A DNA stretch of 20,318 nucleotides from positions 1 through 20,318 of the forward strand of contig JAGNUJ010000017.1 of assembly GCA_017987055.1 (NCBI GenBank), in the 5' to 3' direction. Below are positions 6,974 to 14,157 of the stretch, piece after piece. Origin of the DNA: Giesbergeria sp. (lineage in GTDB: Bacteria; Pseudomonadota; Gammaproteobacteria; Burkholderiales; Burkholderiaceae_C). The number at the start of each line of letters is the position of its first letter. The first letter of the stretch is position 1. The position numbers and the translations under genes are program-made. The notes under the pieces are model-generated. The model searched no databases. It saw only the letters and a list, made by a program, of their open reading frames with translations, and was not told the DNA's origin.

Positions 6974-8410
6974 TTAAATCACGCGGCTGATTTTTAGCAT
7001 ATTGGTGCCGCCGGGTGCGCCCATTGGCTCCCCGCAGGTGATGGCATAGACGTCGCCACTTTGCACGATATTGCGCATTTTGAGGTGGCCTTCGGCCTGC
7101 TCTAAAGCGGTATCGCGGTCGGCGCTGGTGTCCATCAGCAGCGGGCGTACATTGCGGTACATCGCCATCTTGCGCTGAGTGGCTACTTTGGGCGTCAGAG
7201 CATAGATAGGAAGATGGATGCGGTGGCGGCTCATCCATAACGCCGTAGCACCGCTGTCGGTCATAGCAACGATAGCTTTGGCACCCAGATGATGGGCAGT
7301 GAACAGCGCGCCCATAGCAATCGACTGGTCAATGCGGCCAAAGCTGCGCTCAGTGAAGTTGGCATCGTGCTGGCTGTCTTCGGCGGCTTCAGCTGCAGCG
7401 CAGATTTTGGCTACTTCTTCAACCGTCTCCAGTGGGTATTTGCCAGCCGCAGTTTCGGCGCTGAGCATCACCGCATCGGTGCCGTCGAGTACCGCGTTGG
7501 CCACATCGCTGACCTCGGCGCGGGTCGGCACTGGATTGGTGATCATGCTTTCCATCATTTGCGTGGCGGTGATGACTACTTTGTCCATCTGGCGCGCCAT
7601 GCGGATCATCTTTTTTTGTAGCGCCGGTACGGCTGCATTACCGACCTCCACCGCTAAATCACCCCGCGCCACCATGATGCCGTCGCTGACGCGCAAGATG
7701 GCTTCGAGGTGCGGAATCGCTTCGGCGCGCTCAATCTTGGCGATCAGGCCGGGCTTGTGTTTGTATTGCGCGGCAGCGACGTTGCACAGTTGGCGTGCCA
7801 TCTCCATGTCAGTGGCGTTTTTTGGAAAACTCACGGCGACATAGTCGGCTTGGAAGTCCATCGCGGTGCGGATATCGTCCATGTCCTTGGCGGTCAGTGC
7901 GGGTGCCGTCAGGCCACCGCCTTGTTTGTTGATGCCTTTGTTGTTAGACAACTCGCCGCCAATACGCACGGTGGTGTGGACTGCTTCGCCTCGCACGGAT
8001 TCAACAGTCAGCACGATCAGCCCGTCGTTAAGCAACAAGACATCGCCGGTTTTGACATCGCGCGGCAGTTCTTTGTAATCGAGACCCACACCGGCCAAGT
8101 CACCCAGCTCGGTACGTGAGGCATCAAGGATGAAGGGCTGACCTTGTTCTAGTTGGACTTTGCCCTCGGCAAAGCGGCCGACGCGGATTTTGGGGCCTTG
8201 CAGGTCGGCCATGATGGCGACCTCGCGGCCTGCGCGCATCGAGGCGGCGCGCACGGCAGCGGCGCGGTCGATGTGGTCTTGTGCGCTGCCGTGGCTGAAG
8301 TTGAGCCGAACCACATTCACCCCAGCCAAAATCATTTGCTCCAGCAGTGCGGGGTCACTGGAAGCAGGGCCCAAAGTGGCAACGATTTTGGTAGCACGGC
8401 GCAGCGACAT
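6974..8410 (-). CDS. pyk: Pyruvate kinase
   Basis: Converts phosphoenolpyruvate and ADP to pyruvate and ATP, the last step of glycolysis. 478 residues, full length. The N-terminus TKIVATLGPAS and VVRLNFSHGS carries the nucleotide and K+ binding residues. The barrel has the signature IAKIERAEAIPHLEAIL with the catalytic Lys, followed by DGIMVARGDLAVE and ITATQMMESMI. The B domain lies at about 70-170 and the C-terminal regulatory domain at about 350-478. The start ATG has AGGAGC 6 bases upstream. The upstream gap holds the terminator of the lipoprotein operon, so pyk should have its own promoter in about 8411-8471. It is convergent with the PAP2 gene, with almost no spacer. Confidence 0.97.
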   Translation of the reverse strand: MSLRRATKIVATLGPASSDPALLEQMILAGVNVVRLNFSHGSAQDHIDRAAAVRAASMRAGREVAIMADLQGPKIRVGRFAEGKVQLEQGQPFILDASRTELGDLAGVGLDYKELPRDVKTGDVLLLNDGLIVLTVESVRGEAVHTTVRIGGELSNNKGINKQGGGLTAPALTAKDMDDIRTAMDFQADYVAVSFPKNATDMEMARQLCNVAAAQYKHKPGLIAKIERAEAIPHLEAILRVSDGIMVARGDLAVEVGNAAVPALQKKMIRMARQMDKVVITATQMMESMITNPVPTRAEVSDVANAVLDGTDAVMLSAETAAGKYPLETVEEVAKICAAAEAAEDSQHDANFTERSFGRIDQSIAMGALFTAHHLGAKAIVAMTDSGATALWMSRHRIHLPIYALTPKVATQRKMAMYRNVRPLLMDTSADRDTALEQAEGHLKMRNIVQSGDVYAITCGEPMGAPGGTNMLKISRVI

Positions 8411-8471
8411 GGAAAGCTCCTATAGAAGTCATTGGATAAGTGAATTTCCATTCTCACACGGAAGCAGCACG

Positions 8472-8499
8472 AAAAAAAAGGCCGTCAATCGACGGCCTT
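8472..8499 (-). terminator. Rho-independent terminator of the lipoprotein operon
   Basis: Minus-strand reading gives a perfect 9-pair stem (AAGGCCGTC / GACGGCCTT) with a 4-base loop followed by eight T. It begins 24 bases after the FlgO-like stop codon. Confidence 0.93.
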
Positions 8500-8523
8500 G
8501 AGTGCAGTGCGGTGTGCTGGCGC

Positions 8524-9081
8524 TTAGCGCGGCACGGCCAGCAGGCGTTGCACGTCGCGGTCGTTGGGCAGCGCGTAGTCGTGGCCGCGCACGATGCGGC
8601 TGTCTTCGGTGCGCACCAGCTTCAGGCTGACATAGGTGTAGTTGGCGGCGGCTGAGTAGGTTCCCACCAGCACCATCGCCGCGTTGTGGTTGCGCGCAAT
8701 GTCTTTGATTTCACGCGACAACAGCAACTCGCCCGCGCCTTCTTTGACGAAGACATCGCCGCGCAGCTTGAGCTCTTTGACGTTAAAGCCCAGAGCCGCC
8801 ATGTGCGAGGCGTATTGCTCCGACAGCGTGCGCCCCAGCGGTGCCGAGCGGCTCATATCGTTGACGTTGACCACGGTGGCCACCAGCACCGGGCCGGTGC
8901 CCAAGCTCGACATTTCAAAGCCCGCTGTCAGCGTGGCGACGGCATCGCGGCTGCTTTGGATGAATGGGCTAGACGCTGCCTCTTGGTAGGTTGGTTCGAC
9001 GCGCACTTGAGGGGCGTTATTGGCGCAACCCGCCAGCAGCGCGGCAGCGGCCAGTGTAGTAATCAAAAAGGGGGTCTTCAT
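8524..9081 (-). CDS. FlgO-like outer-membrane lipoprotein
   Basis: Secreted lipoprotein of 185 residues. The signal peptide ends in the lipobox LLAGC, with lipidated Cys19. The body carries the FlgO-family pattern: SAPLGRTLSEQYASHMAALG, then ELLLSREIKDIARNHNAAMVLVGTY and a beta-rich end. FlgO in Vibrio is an outer-membrane protein needed for sheathed-flagellum function, but the domain also occurs outside flagellar loci. No flagellar gene is in this window, so the flagellar role is not supported by context. The start ATG overlaps the stop of the upstream lipoprotein gene as ATGA, and a strong terminator follows, so the two form a tight operon. Confident on family and localisation, unsure of function. 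Confidence 0.82.
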   Translation of the reverse strand: MKTPFLITTLAAAALLAGCANNAPQVRVEPTYQEAASSPFIQSSRDAVATLTAGFEMSSLGTGPVLVATVVNVNDMSRSAPLGRTLSEQYASHMAALGFNVKELKLRGDVFVKEGAGELLLSREIKDIARNHNAAMVLVGTYSAAANYTYVSLKLVRTEDSRIVRGHDYALPNDRDVQRLLAVPR

Positions 9082-9764
9082 TGCGCTACGACCTTCATGT
9101 TGACGTTGCGGTAGCCGTTGCGCATGAACAGCGGTGCATCGACGTTTTCGAGGTAATACACATCGGTTTTGCGGGCGATGTATTGGCCGCCGTGCGTGAC
9201 GGTGGTGGTCAAAATCATCTCGGTGTTGGTCGGGCCGCCGGTGTAGACGCTGGCGGTGTAGTCCACCGCTGAGGTCACGCCCAGCGTGGCCAGTAACTTC
9301 ACGTCAAGGTGCTGACCGTGCAAGCCGTAGGCCGCCATCAGGCCGCTGGCCAGCATGGTGAACTGGCCGGGAATGAAGTGGGGGCGGTCGCTGTTGTGGC
9401 GCACCACTTGGGTGTGGTAGGTCACCTCCAGCAGCGCCGGGTCGGGCACTTGGCGTACACCCGCGCCGGTTTGCACTAGCTTGGTGATCAAAAATTCGCG
9501 AAATGCTGAGTCAAATTCGCTTGGGTTGGGCGGCAGGGAGACGTATAGCTGCGAATTTGGATCGACGCCGGCTTTTTCCAGCGTCTCCAGCGTTTGTGCC
9601 ACAACGTCACGCGAGAGCAGATCCCAATGGCCAGCGGAGCGCACTTTGGGCTGCACGGTCAGCTCAAAGTTCTCTGCCAGAGGAATGGGCGATTTGGTGG
9701 CGCAGCCAGCCAACACAGCGACTGCGCCGGCTAAGACGGCCAAGCTGATGGTTTTTGAAAACAC
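9078..9764 (-). CDS. Uncharacterised lipoprotein paired with a FlgO-like protein
   Basis: Predicted lipoprotein of 228 residues. The GTG start at 9764 is chosen because AAGGAA lies 7 bases upstream and because it gives a clean signal peptide ending LAVLAGAVAVLAGC (Cys21). The open frame continues upstream to a TTG at 9812 that would spoil this. The mature part is mixed alpha/beta with no motif I can name. It includes a stretch rich in small residues (FTMLASGLMAAYGL, about 135-148) and a Tyr/Asn-rich C-terminus. First gene of the operon with the FlgO-like protein, overlapping it by ATGA. A 10-pair inverted repeat lies just upstream. A structural or envelope role with the FlgO-like partner is inference from coupling only. 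Confidence 0.8.
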   Translation of the reverse strand: MFSKTISLAVLAGAVAVLAGCATKSPIPLAENFELTVQPKVRSAGHWDLLSRDVVAQTLETLEKAGVDPNSQLYVSLPPNPSEFDSAFREFLITKLVQTGAGVRQVPDPALLEVTYHTQVVRHNSDRPHFIPGQFTMLASGLMAAYGLHGQHLDVKLLATLGVTSAVDYTASVYTGGPTNTEMILTTTVTHGGQYIARKTDVYYLENVDAPLFMRNGYRNVNMKVVAQ

Positions 9765-9790
9765 GTTGATTCCTTCCCTGCGAGCAGGCT

Positions 9791-9824
9791 TGGTGTGTAG
9801 AACAAATAACAACCCTACACACTA
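9791..9824. repeat. Inverted repeat upstream of the lipoprotein operon
   Basis: TGGTGTGTAG (9791-9800) pairs with CTACACACTA (9815-9824): 10 pairs with one G.T wobble, separated by 14 A-rich bases. The right 8 pairs are perfect. It ends 27 bases before the GTG start of the first lipoprotein, so it could be an operator dyad or a 5'-leader hairpin. Confidence 0.6.
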
Positions 9825-9864
9825 CTAAAAAACAGATTCTGCACAAAAACTAGAAAAACAGCGG

Positions 9865-10288
9865 CTAAAAAGTGTCGTTAATCACTGTTTTGTGGTTTTT
9901 GTCACCCAATGCGCGACAAGCCGCGGGGTTGAGCCCGGGGGTGAGAGTGCGCGCGGCGTAGGCGGGCTGATGGGGAGCTTGCGGTTCTTCAATGTATTGC
10001 CAAAGAATATTTATCGGCGCGCCGCCATACGAGGACGCAAAGTAGGGCGGCCATCATAGAGCCCCCCTGGCGCTTGAGCCACGGATGAAAGTCCGCAAAC
10101 TGCTGGCGCTGGCGCCGCGAGGACACGCCCTTGAGCGATGCCACGAGTGTGGACAAAGCCACCTTGGGTGGGTCTTACAAATGCTCGAGTTTGAACACGT
10201 TTTTTTGGAATTTTGTTGCGAATACCAAGTAGAAATTTAGGGTAAATGCACAATGCTGCCGTACCGTAAATAACTGCCAATATTGCAT
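9865..10288 (-). pseudogene. tnpA: IS200/IS605-family transposase tnpA, decayed
   Basis: Broken remnant of a Y1 HUH transposase. From ATG at 10288 the frame reads QHCAFTLNFYLVFATKFQKN, matching the TnpA N-terminus (usually xLxYHLVFVTKYRR). An in-frame TAA follows at 10175-10177. Then comes DPPKVALSTLVASLKGVSSR, the standard stretch that follows the HUH motif. The middle, including the catalytic HxH (usually DHVHLL), is missing, apparently an in-frame deletion of about 40 codons. A frameshift near 10055 then moves the match to another frame: PPYFASSYGGAPINIL and WQYIEEPQAPH, which is the normal C-terminus. Similarity ends near 9961; the frame stays open to 9865. Not functional. It diverges from the tnpB fragment as in IS605. 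Confidence 0.83.
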
Positions 10289-10440
10289 AGACGCGCCATA
10301 AATTCCTCTGGGAATAGTTTCAGAGATCAATCTAAATCTATGCCATAGATTGCACCAAAACCCTATGTCTGGGTCTCACAGACAAGCACGCCAAAGTGCT
10401 GTGTCAAATGGCGCGTGAGGTCAATCAGGTTTGAAATCAC
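9961..10440. mobile_element. Relic of an IS605-type insertion sequence
   Basis: Divergent tnpA (minus) and tnpB (plus) remnants mark an IS605-type layout. Both genes are broken and most of tnpB is missing, so the element is dead and one end has been lost. I could not define the left or right ends or their hairpins. It fills most of the 777-base gene-free stretch 9765-10541 between dacB and the lipoprotein operon. Confidence 0.75.
10345..10440 (+). pseudogene. tnpB: Fragment of tnpB (OrfB, RNA-guided nuclease of IS200/IS605)
   Basis: One plus-strand frame reads TKTLCLGLTDKHAKVLCQMA and then REVNQV-stop-N. This matches the start of IS200/IS605 TnpB proteins, where KTLxLRxKDKHAxVLxxMAxxVNxVWN is usual. 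The stop TGA at 10432-10434 stands exactly where the family has Trp (TGG), a simple nonsense change. No start codon remains, and only about 30 of roughly 380 codons survive; past about 10440 the sequence turns into an intergenic repeat. The RuvC catalytic domain and the guide-RNA region are gone. It is back to back with the tnpA relic, 56 bases apart. Short, but the match is specific and the neighbour supports it. Confidence 0.72.
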
Positions 10441-10476
10441 ATGCTGTTGCTAGCGGTGCTAATTTATGCTGTTTTT

Positions 10477-10526
10477 GGCTTCTAGCCCTTTAAACAAGTG
10501 CGTTAGCAGCTATTATTTTTGATATC
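10477..10526 (+). repeat. Intergenic repeat, copy 1
   Basis: Shares an ordered set of short blocks with 15278-15326: GGCTTCTAGCCC versus AGCCTCTAGCCC, then after about 8 bases GTGCG, then TTAGCAGCTAT versus TTATAGCTAT, then ATTTTTGATA versus GAAAATCATA. Both copies are in the same orientation. It starts about 37 bases after the broken tnpB and ends 15 bases before the dacB stop. I recall similar CTCTAGCCC...AGCAGCTAT elements scattered between genes in Comamonadaceae; that is from memory. Confidence 0.55.
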
Positions 10527-10541
10527 CGCCGCCTTCGCCGC

Positions 10542-12020
10542 TTATTTTTGCACCGCGCCGGGCAGGCGCGCTGTCCAGTCGATCAGCGCATCCAGCGCCG
10601 GGCGGGCGGCTTGCGCGTTGGCGTGGTTGATCATGGCTGCGAGCACATAGCGCTGGCCGTCGGCGGCGTGTACATAGCCGGCCACGGCAGAGACGTCACG
10701 CAGGCTGCCCGTCTTTAGGTGGGCGCTGCCGGTGGCGCTGCTTTGGCTGCGTCGCAGCGTGCCGTCCACCCCGACCACCGGCAGCGACGCCACCAGCTCT
10801 GGCATCACCGGCGCGGCCCACGCTGCCTGCAGCATCTTTGCGAGCGACTGGGCGCTGATGCGCGCCTCGCGGCTCAGACCTGCGCCGTTATCGACGATGG
10901 GCATCTCCAACTCGCCAAAGCGCTTGCGCCACCACTGCTGCAACACCGCGCGCGAAGCGTCCATGCTGCCCAAGCCGTTTTGCTGCAGGCTAAAGGTCAA
11001 AAACAGCTGCTGCACCATGACGTTGTTGCTGTATTTGTTGATATCGCGCACCACCTCGGCCAGCGCGGGTGAGCTGCTGCTAAAAATCGGCGACAAACCC
11101 GCCGGCACCGTGCCATTGCGCACCGTGCCGGTCAGCGTGCCGCCCATGTGGCCCCACATCCCAGCGATAGCGCGGGCGGCGTAGGCACCGGGGTCGGCAT
11201 AGGCAATTGCCCATTGGCGTTCGCCGCAGCTTGACGGGTACGCGCCGGCAAAAGTAAAGCGCGTTGGGTTGGCCAATTCAGCTTTCAGACTGGCACGCCA
11301 GTCGCCACACGCCGTGCCCGCCGGAGCCAGCGGCACGCTGCGCGGCAGTCGTACACCGGCTAGTGGTGGATCCCACTGCACGCGCGCTACACCGGCGGCG
11401 GTGTCGGGCACCCAGCCCATCACCACCGATTTGAAGTTCAGCAGCAGCGCGTCGGGCGCGGCGTTGTAGGGGCGCAGCGGCTCGCCATCAAACTGCGCTG
11501 CGTCGTGGCCGGGGACGCTAAAGGCCGAGCGATCCAGCACGATGTCGCCGTGGATGTCCTCAATGCCCTGGCCTTGCAAGCGGCGCAGCAGCAGCCACAG
11601 CCGCTCCATCACCAGTTTGGGATCGCCTTGGCCGCGCAGATAGACGTTGCCGCGCAAGGTGCCGTCGTGTACGGTGCCATCGATATAGACCGGCGTTTGC
11701 CAGACATAGGCCGGGCCGAGCAACTCCAAGCCGGCAAAGGTGGTCACCAGCTTCATCACCGAAGCCGGATTCATCGGCTCCTGCGCCCGGTGCGCCAAGC
11801 GCGGCGCGCCGGTGCCTTGGGCGGGCAATACCAGCAGAGAGACGGCCTCGCGCGGCACCTTGGCGCGGGCCAGCGCGGCCTCTACGGCGGGCGGCAACGG
11901 CGCCGCAGTTTGCGCCGCCACGGTGGTGGCCGCGCTGAGCGCAGCAAGGCCGACACCCACACCCGCACTCACCACGCGGCGCAAGAACGAAACAGAAACA
12001 AGTGCAAGGGACAAAGACAT
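10542..12020 (-). CDS. dacB: D-alanyl-D-alanine carboxypeptidase/endopeptidase (PBP4 family)
   Basis: Periplasmic penicillin-binding protein 4, a low-molecular-weight class C enzyme that trims pentapeptide stems and cuts D-Ala-mDAP cross-links in peptidoglycan. 492 residues from the ATG at 12020. Signal peptide at about 1-36 ending near VAAQT. The three active-site motifs are intact: S87-V-M-K90, S331-N-N333 and K436-T-G438. The insert typical of class C proteins lies between the first two. The frame stays open 45 codons further, but that would run into tsaB and lacks a signal peptide. No strong ribosome site is visible. Divergent from tsaB across 57 bases, which must carry both promoters. 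Complete and probably active. Confidence 0.94.
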   Translation of the reverse strand: MSLSLALVSVSFLRRVVSAGVGVGLAALSAATTVAAQTAAPLPPAVEAALARAKVPREAVSLLVLPAQGTGAPRLAHRAQEPMNPASVMKLVTTFAGLELLGPAYVWQTPVYIDGTVHDGTLRGNVYLRGQGDPKLVMERLWLLLRRLQGQGIEDIHGDIVLDRSAFSVPGHDAAQFDGEPLRPYNAAPDALLLNFKSVVMGWVPDTAAGVARVQWDPPLAGVRLPRSVPLAPAGTACGDWRASLKAELANPTRFTFAGAYPSSCGERQWAIAYADPGAYAARAIAGMWGHMGGTLTGTVRNGTVPAGLSPIFSSSSPALAEVVRDINKYSNNVMVQQLFLTFSLQQNGLGSMDASRAVLQQWWRKRFGELEMPIVDNGAGLSREARISAQSLAKMLQAAWAAPVMPELVASLPVVGVDGTLRRSQSSATGSAHLKTGSLRDVSAVAGYVHAADGQRYVLAAMINHANAQAARPALDALIDWTARLPGAVQK

Positions 12021-12077
12021 GGCACCGAGTGTAGGGGCACCGATAATTGCTGGCTTGCTTTTTGAGACCTCTGCGTT

Positions 12078-12842
12078 ATGAACCTGCTTGCCTTTGACAC
12101 CAGCACCGACAACCTGTCCATCGCCGTGGCGCGGGATGCTGCACAGTGGCAGCACAACGGCCCCGGTGGCGCGCAGGCTTCAGCGATGCTGCTGCCCGCT
12201 ATCTGCCACCTACTGACCGAGGCGGGGCTTGCGCTGGGCGACTTGGACGCCATCGCCTTTGGCCGGGGGCCGGGCTCGTTTACCGGGCTGCGTACCGCCT
12301 GCGCTGTAGCGCAAGGACTGGCCTTTGGCGCGGGTGGCGGGCGCGGCGTGCCAGTGCTGCCGATCGATACCTTGGCTGCCGTGGCTGAAGCGGCACGCCA
12401 GCAATATGGCTGCACCGAAGTTATTGCGGTGCTCGATGCGCGCATGAACGAGGTCTATTGGGCGCGCTACCAATGGCAAGATGGTGCTTGGCTAGGCATC
12501 GCAAGTGACAAAGATGGCGACAACAGCACAGGCGATGACGGGAACTTTGGCCTGTGCGCACCCGAAGCTTTGCAGGTGCCGCCCGGCTGGCGTGTCGTCG
12601 GCAATGCGCAAGCGGCGTATGGCGAGCGCTTGGCACCCGGTGCCATCCATTTGCACGCCCTGCCCAATGCCAGCGCCCTGCTGCACTTGGCGCCCGCGCT
12701 GCTGGCTGCAGGCGGTGCAGTACCCGCAGCAGAGGCTTTGCCGCGCTACATCCGCAACAAAGTCGCCAAAACCACCCAAGAGCGCGCTGACGAACGCGCA
12801 TCGCAGCTGGCAGTCGCAGCACTGACCAGTGCCCAGCCATGA
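12078..12842 (+). CDS. tsaB: tRNA N6-threonylcarbamoyladenosine biosynthesis protein TsaB
   Basis: Non-catalytic partner of TsaD in making the t6A37 modification of ANN-decoding tRNAs. 254 residues with the ASKHA fold. The N-terminal phosphate-1 loop is MNLLAFDTSTDNLSIA, and the family signature FGRGPGSFTGLRTACAVAQG lies at about 61-80. The N-terminal half is well conserved. The C-terminal half is variable and has an Asp/Gly-rich loop (DKDGDNSTGDD, about 144-154) that looks like an expansion. The start ATG has only a weak ribosome site. First gene of a plus-strand operon; its stop overlaps the rimI start as ATGA. Confidence 0.95.
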   Translation: MNLLAFDTSTDNLSIAVARDAAQWQHNGPGGAQASAMLLPAICHLLTEAGLALGDLDAIAFGRGPGSFTGLRTACAVAQGLAFGAGGGRGVPVLPIDTLAAVAEAARQQYGCTEVIAVLDARMNEVYWARYQWQDGAWLGIASDKDGDNSTGDDGNFGLCAPEALQVPPGWRVVGNAQAAYGERLAPGAIHLHALPNASALLHLAPALLAAGGAVPAAEALPRYIRNKVAKTTQERADERASQLAVAALTSAQP

Positions 12843-13342
12843 AAGCCGCCAACCTCCTGAGCCAATATGCCAGCACCCCCCAAGCCGATCAAGCGCGGCT
12901 GGAGCTGCTCTCGCTGCAGCAGCCCGGTCAGCTTGACGCCTTGATGGCGGTCGAGCAGCGCGCCTATTCGCACCCGTGGTCGCGCGGCAACTTCACCGAC
13001 TCGCTGGCCAGTGGTTACCAAATCGAGCTGCTGCTGGGCGGCGACCAACTGATTGGCTACTTTGTCGCCATGCCCGGCGTGGAAGAAGCGCACCTGCTCA
13101 ACATCACCGTGGCACCCGAGTTTCAGCAGCAAGGCTGGTCGGTGGTGCTGCTGGACGCGCTGGCGCTGTGGGCGCGCGGGCGCGGCGCGCAGTGGCTGTG
13201 GCTGGAAGTGCGCGTCAGCAACCTGCGCGCGCGCCAAGTCTATGAAAAATACGGTTTTCAGCGCGTCGGCGAGCGCAAGCGCTACTACCCCAGTGCCAGC
13301 GCAGAACGCGAAGATGCCATCGTTATGAGTTACGCCCTGTGA
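12839..13342 (+). CDS. rimI: Ribosomal protein S18-alanine N-acetyltransferase RimI
   Basis: GNAT acetyltransferase that acetylates the N-terminal Ala of ribosomal protein S18. 167 residues, with about 25 more at the N-terminus than E. coli RimI. Strand 4 and the acetyl-CoA loop read LLNITVAPEFQQQGWSVVLL; the loop Q-x-x-G-x-G/A has Ser102-region residues (GWS) in place of the last Gly/Ala. The catalytic region LWLEVRVSNLRARQVYEKYGF keeps the expected Glu (E123) and Tyr (Y135), and the C-terminus KRYYP...REDAIVMSYAL is typical. It overlaps tsaB by ATGA and the next gene by GTGA. The tsaB-rimI order is widely conserved. Confidence 0.95.
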   Translation: MKAANLLSQYASTPQADQARLELLSLQQPGQLDALMAVEQRAYSHPWSRGNFTDSLASGYQIELLLGGDQLIGYFVAMPGVEEAHLLNITVAPEFQQQGWSVVLLDALALWARGRGAQWLWLEVRVSNLRARQVYEKYGFQRVGERKRYYPSASAEREDAIVMSYAL

Positions 13343-14079
13343 GTCTGAACCTCGATGCGCGCCAACGCGCAATGCTGGAAGAAATGGGCGTACAGGTCTG
13401 GTCGCCCAAGCCGGTGGCAGTGCTGGTGGCACCGGCTGCGGCGGCCACTCTTGCAACTGTCAATGCGCCAAACGCTGTACCAGCGCACACAACAACGCAC
13501 ACCGCTAGCGCACCCGTCAGTGCCTCTATCACTGCGCCTGCCAGCGCCCAGCTCAATTGGGTGCTGCAACCGCCCCAGCCGCTGTACCCAGACGCCGCCA
13601 TCGCAGCTGCTCCAGCCACACCATCGACCACCAGCGCTCCACGTTGGCTGCTGGTGGCCGAAGGCGTCACCGATGGCCACCCGCTGGCCGGCGACGCGGG
13701 CAACTTGCTTGACAACATGTTGTATGCGCTGGGACTGCGCCAGCAGCCGCAGGTCTTCATCTGCCTGCTGACACCGGTAGCGGCAGAGGCATCAGCCACC
13801 ACTAGCGCCACTACCGCCAGCACCTATAACCAAGCGCTGAGCGACGCTGTCGCCGAGGTGCAACCCGCCATCTTGCTGCTCATGGGGCGCGCCGCGCGCA
13901 CTGTGCTCGGGCGCAGCGAGCCGTTGGGCCAGTTGCGCCTGCTGCTCCACCGCGTCGCCAACTTGCCAGCGGTAGTGACGTACGACGCGCCCTACCTGCT
14001 GCGCGCGCCAGCTGCCAAAGCTGCCACGTGGTACGACCTGTGCCGCGCCAAAGCGCTGGCGCAGCAGCTGCCTCCCTGA
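13339..14079 (+). CDS. Degenerate uracil-DNA glycosylase family 4-like protein
   Basis: 246 residues starting at GTG 13339, which overlaps the rimI stop as GTGA, so translation is coupled. The N-terminus (LDARQRAMLEEMGVQVW) is followed by a low-complexity Ala/Pro/Thr linker at about 26-100. A UDG-superfamily core follows: WLLVAEG, FAGDAG-like PLAGDAGNLLDNML, VQPAILLLMGRAA, EPLGQLR and VVTYDAPYLLR. Key residues are lost. The active-site GEAPG motif reads AEGVTDG, the conserved His of the YHPxYLLR motif is Asp216, and only two Cys (142, 235) remain, far too few and too far apart for the 4Fe-4S cluster. The gene is intact, so it may be a pseudoenzyme with a structural role. Family placement fairly sure, DNA-repair activity unlikely. 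Confidence 0.8.
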   Translation: MSLNLDARQRAMLEEMGVQVWSPKPVAVLVAPAAAATLATVNAPNAVPAHTTTHTASAPVSASITAPASAQLNWVLQPPQPLYPDAAIAAAPATPSTTSAPRWLLVAEGVTDGHPLAGDAGNLLDNMLYALGLRQQPQVFICLLTPVAAEASATTSATTASTYNQALSDAVAEVQPAILLLMGRAARTVLGRSEPLGQLRLLLHRVANLPAVVTYDAPYLLRAPAAKAATWYDLCRAKALAQQLPP

Positions 14080-14118
14080 GCGGCGATGCGCTGCGGCACA
14101 AGGGTTTGCCTGGGGCAG

Positions 14119-14127
14119 TGCGATAAT
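14119..14127 (+). promoter_or_regulatory. Extended -10 promoter of corA
   Basis: TGC-GATAAT fits an extended -10 (TGn plus 5 of 6 matches to TATAAT). No good -35 lies 17 bases upstream, which extended -10 promoters tolerate. Transcription would start near 14134, giving a leader of about 135 bases before corA. Confidence 0.5.
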
Positions 14128-14157
14128 TCGCAATTCACGTTTTTGCCCAAGAAAGCC

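Noticed and set aside
6961..6998. GCCGC/GCGGC stem followed by T-rich bases after the PAP2 gene, as a terminator
   Set aside because: Only 5 pairs with a 17-base loop and inside the pyk 3' end; too weak to call.
10011..10280. Minus-strand 89-codon open frame in the dacB-lipoprotein gap
   Set aside because: It lies in a different frame from the tnpA match over most of its length and only exists because the transposase relic has decayed.
10335..10400. Three short hairpins in a row, considered as a small RNA or IS end
   Set aside because: Two of the three fall inside the tnpB coding remnant and have only 5-6 pairs; the third (10335-10351) is short and isolated. Chance is enough.
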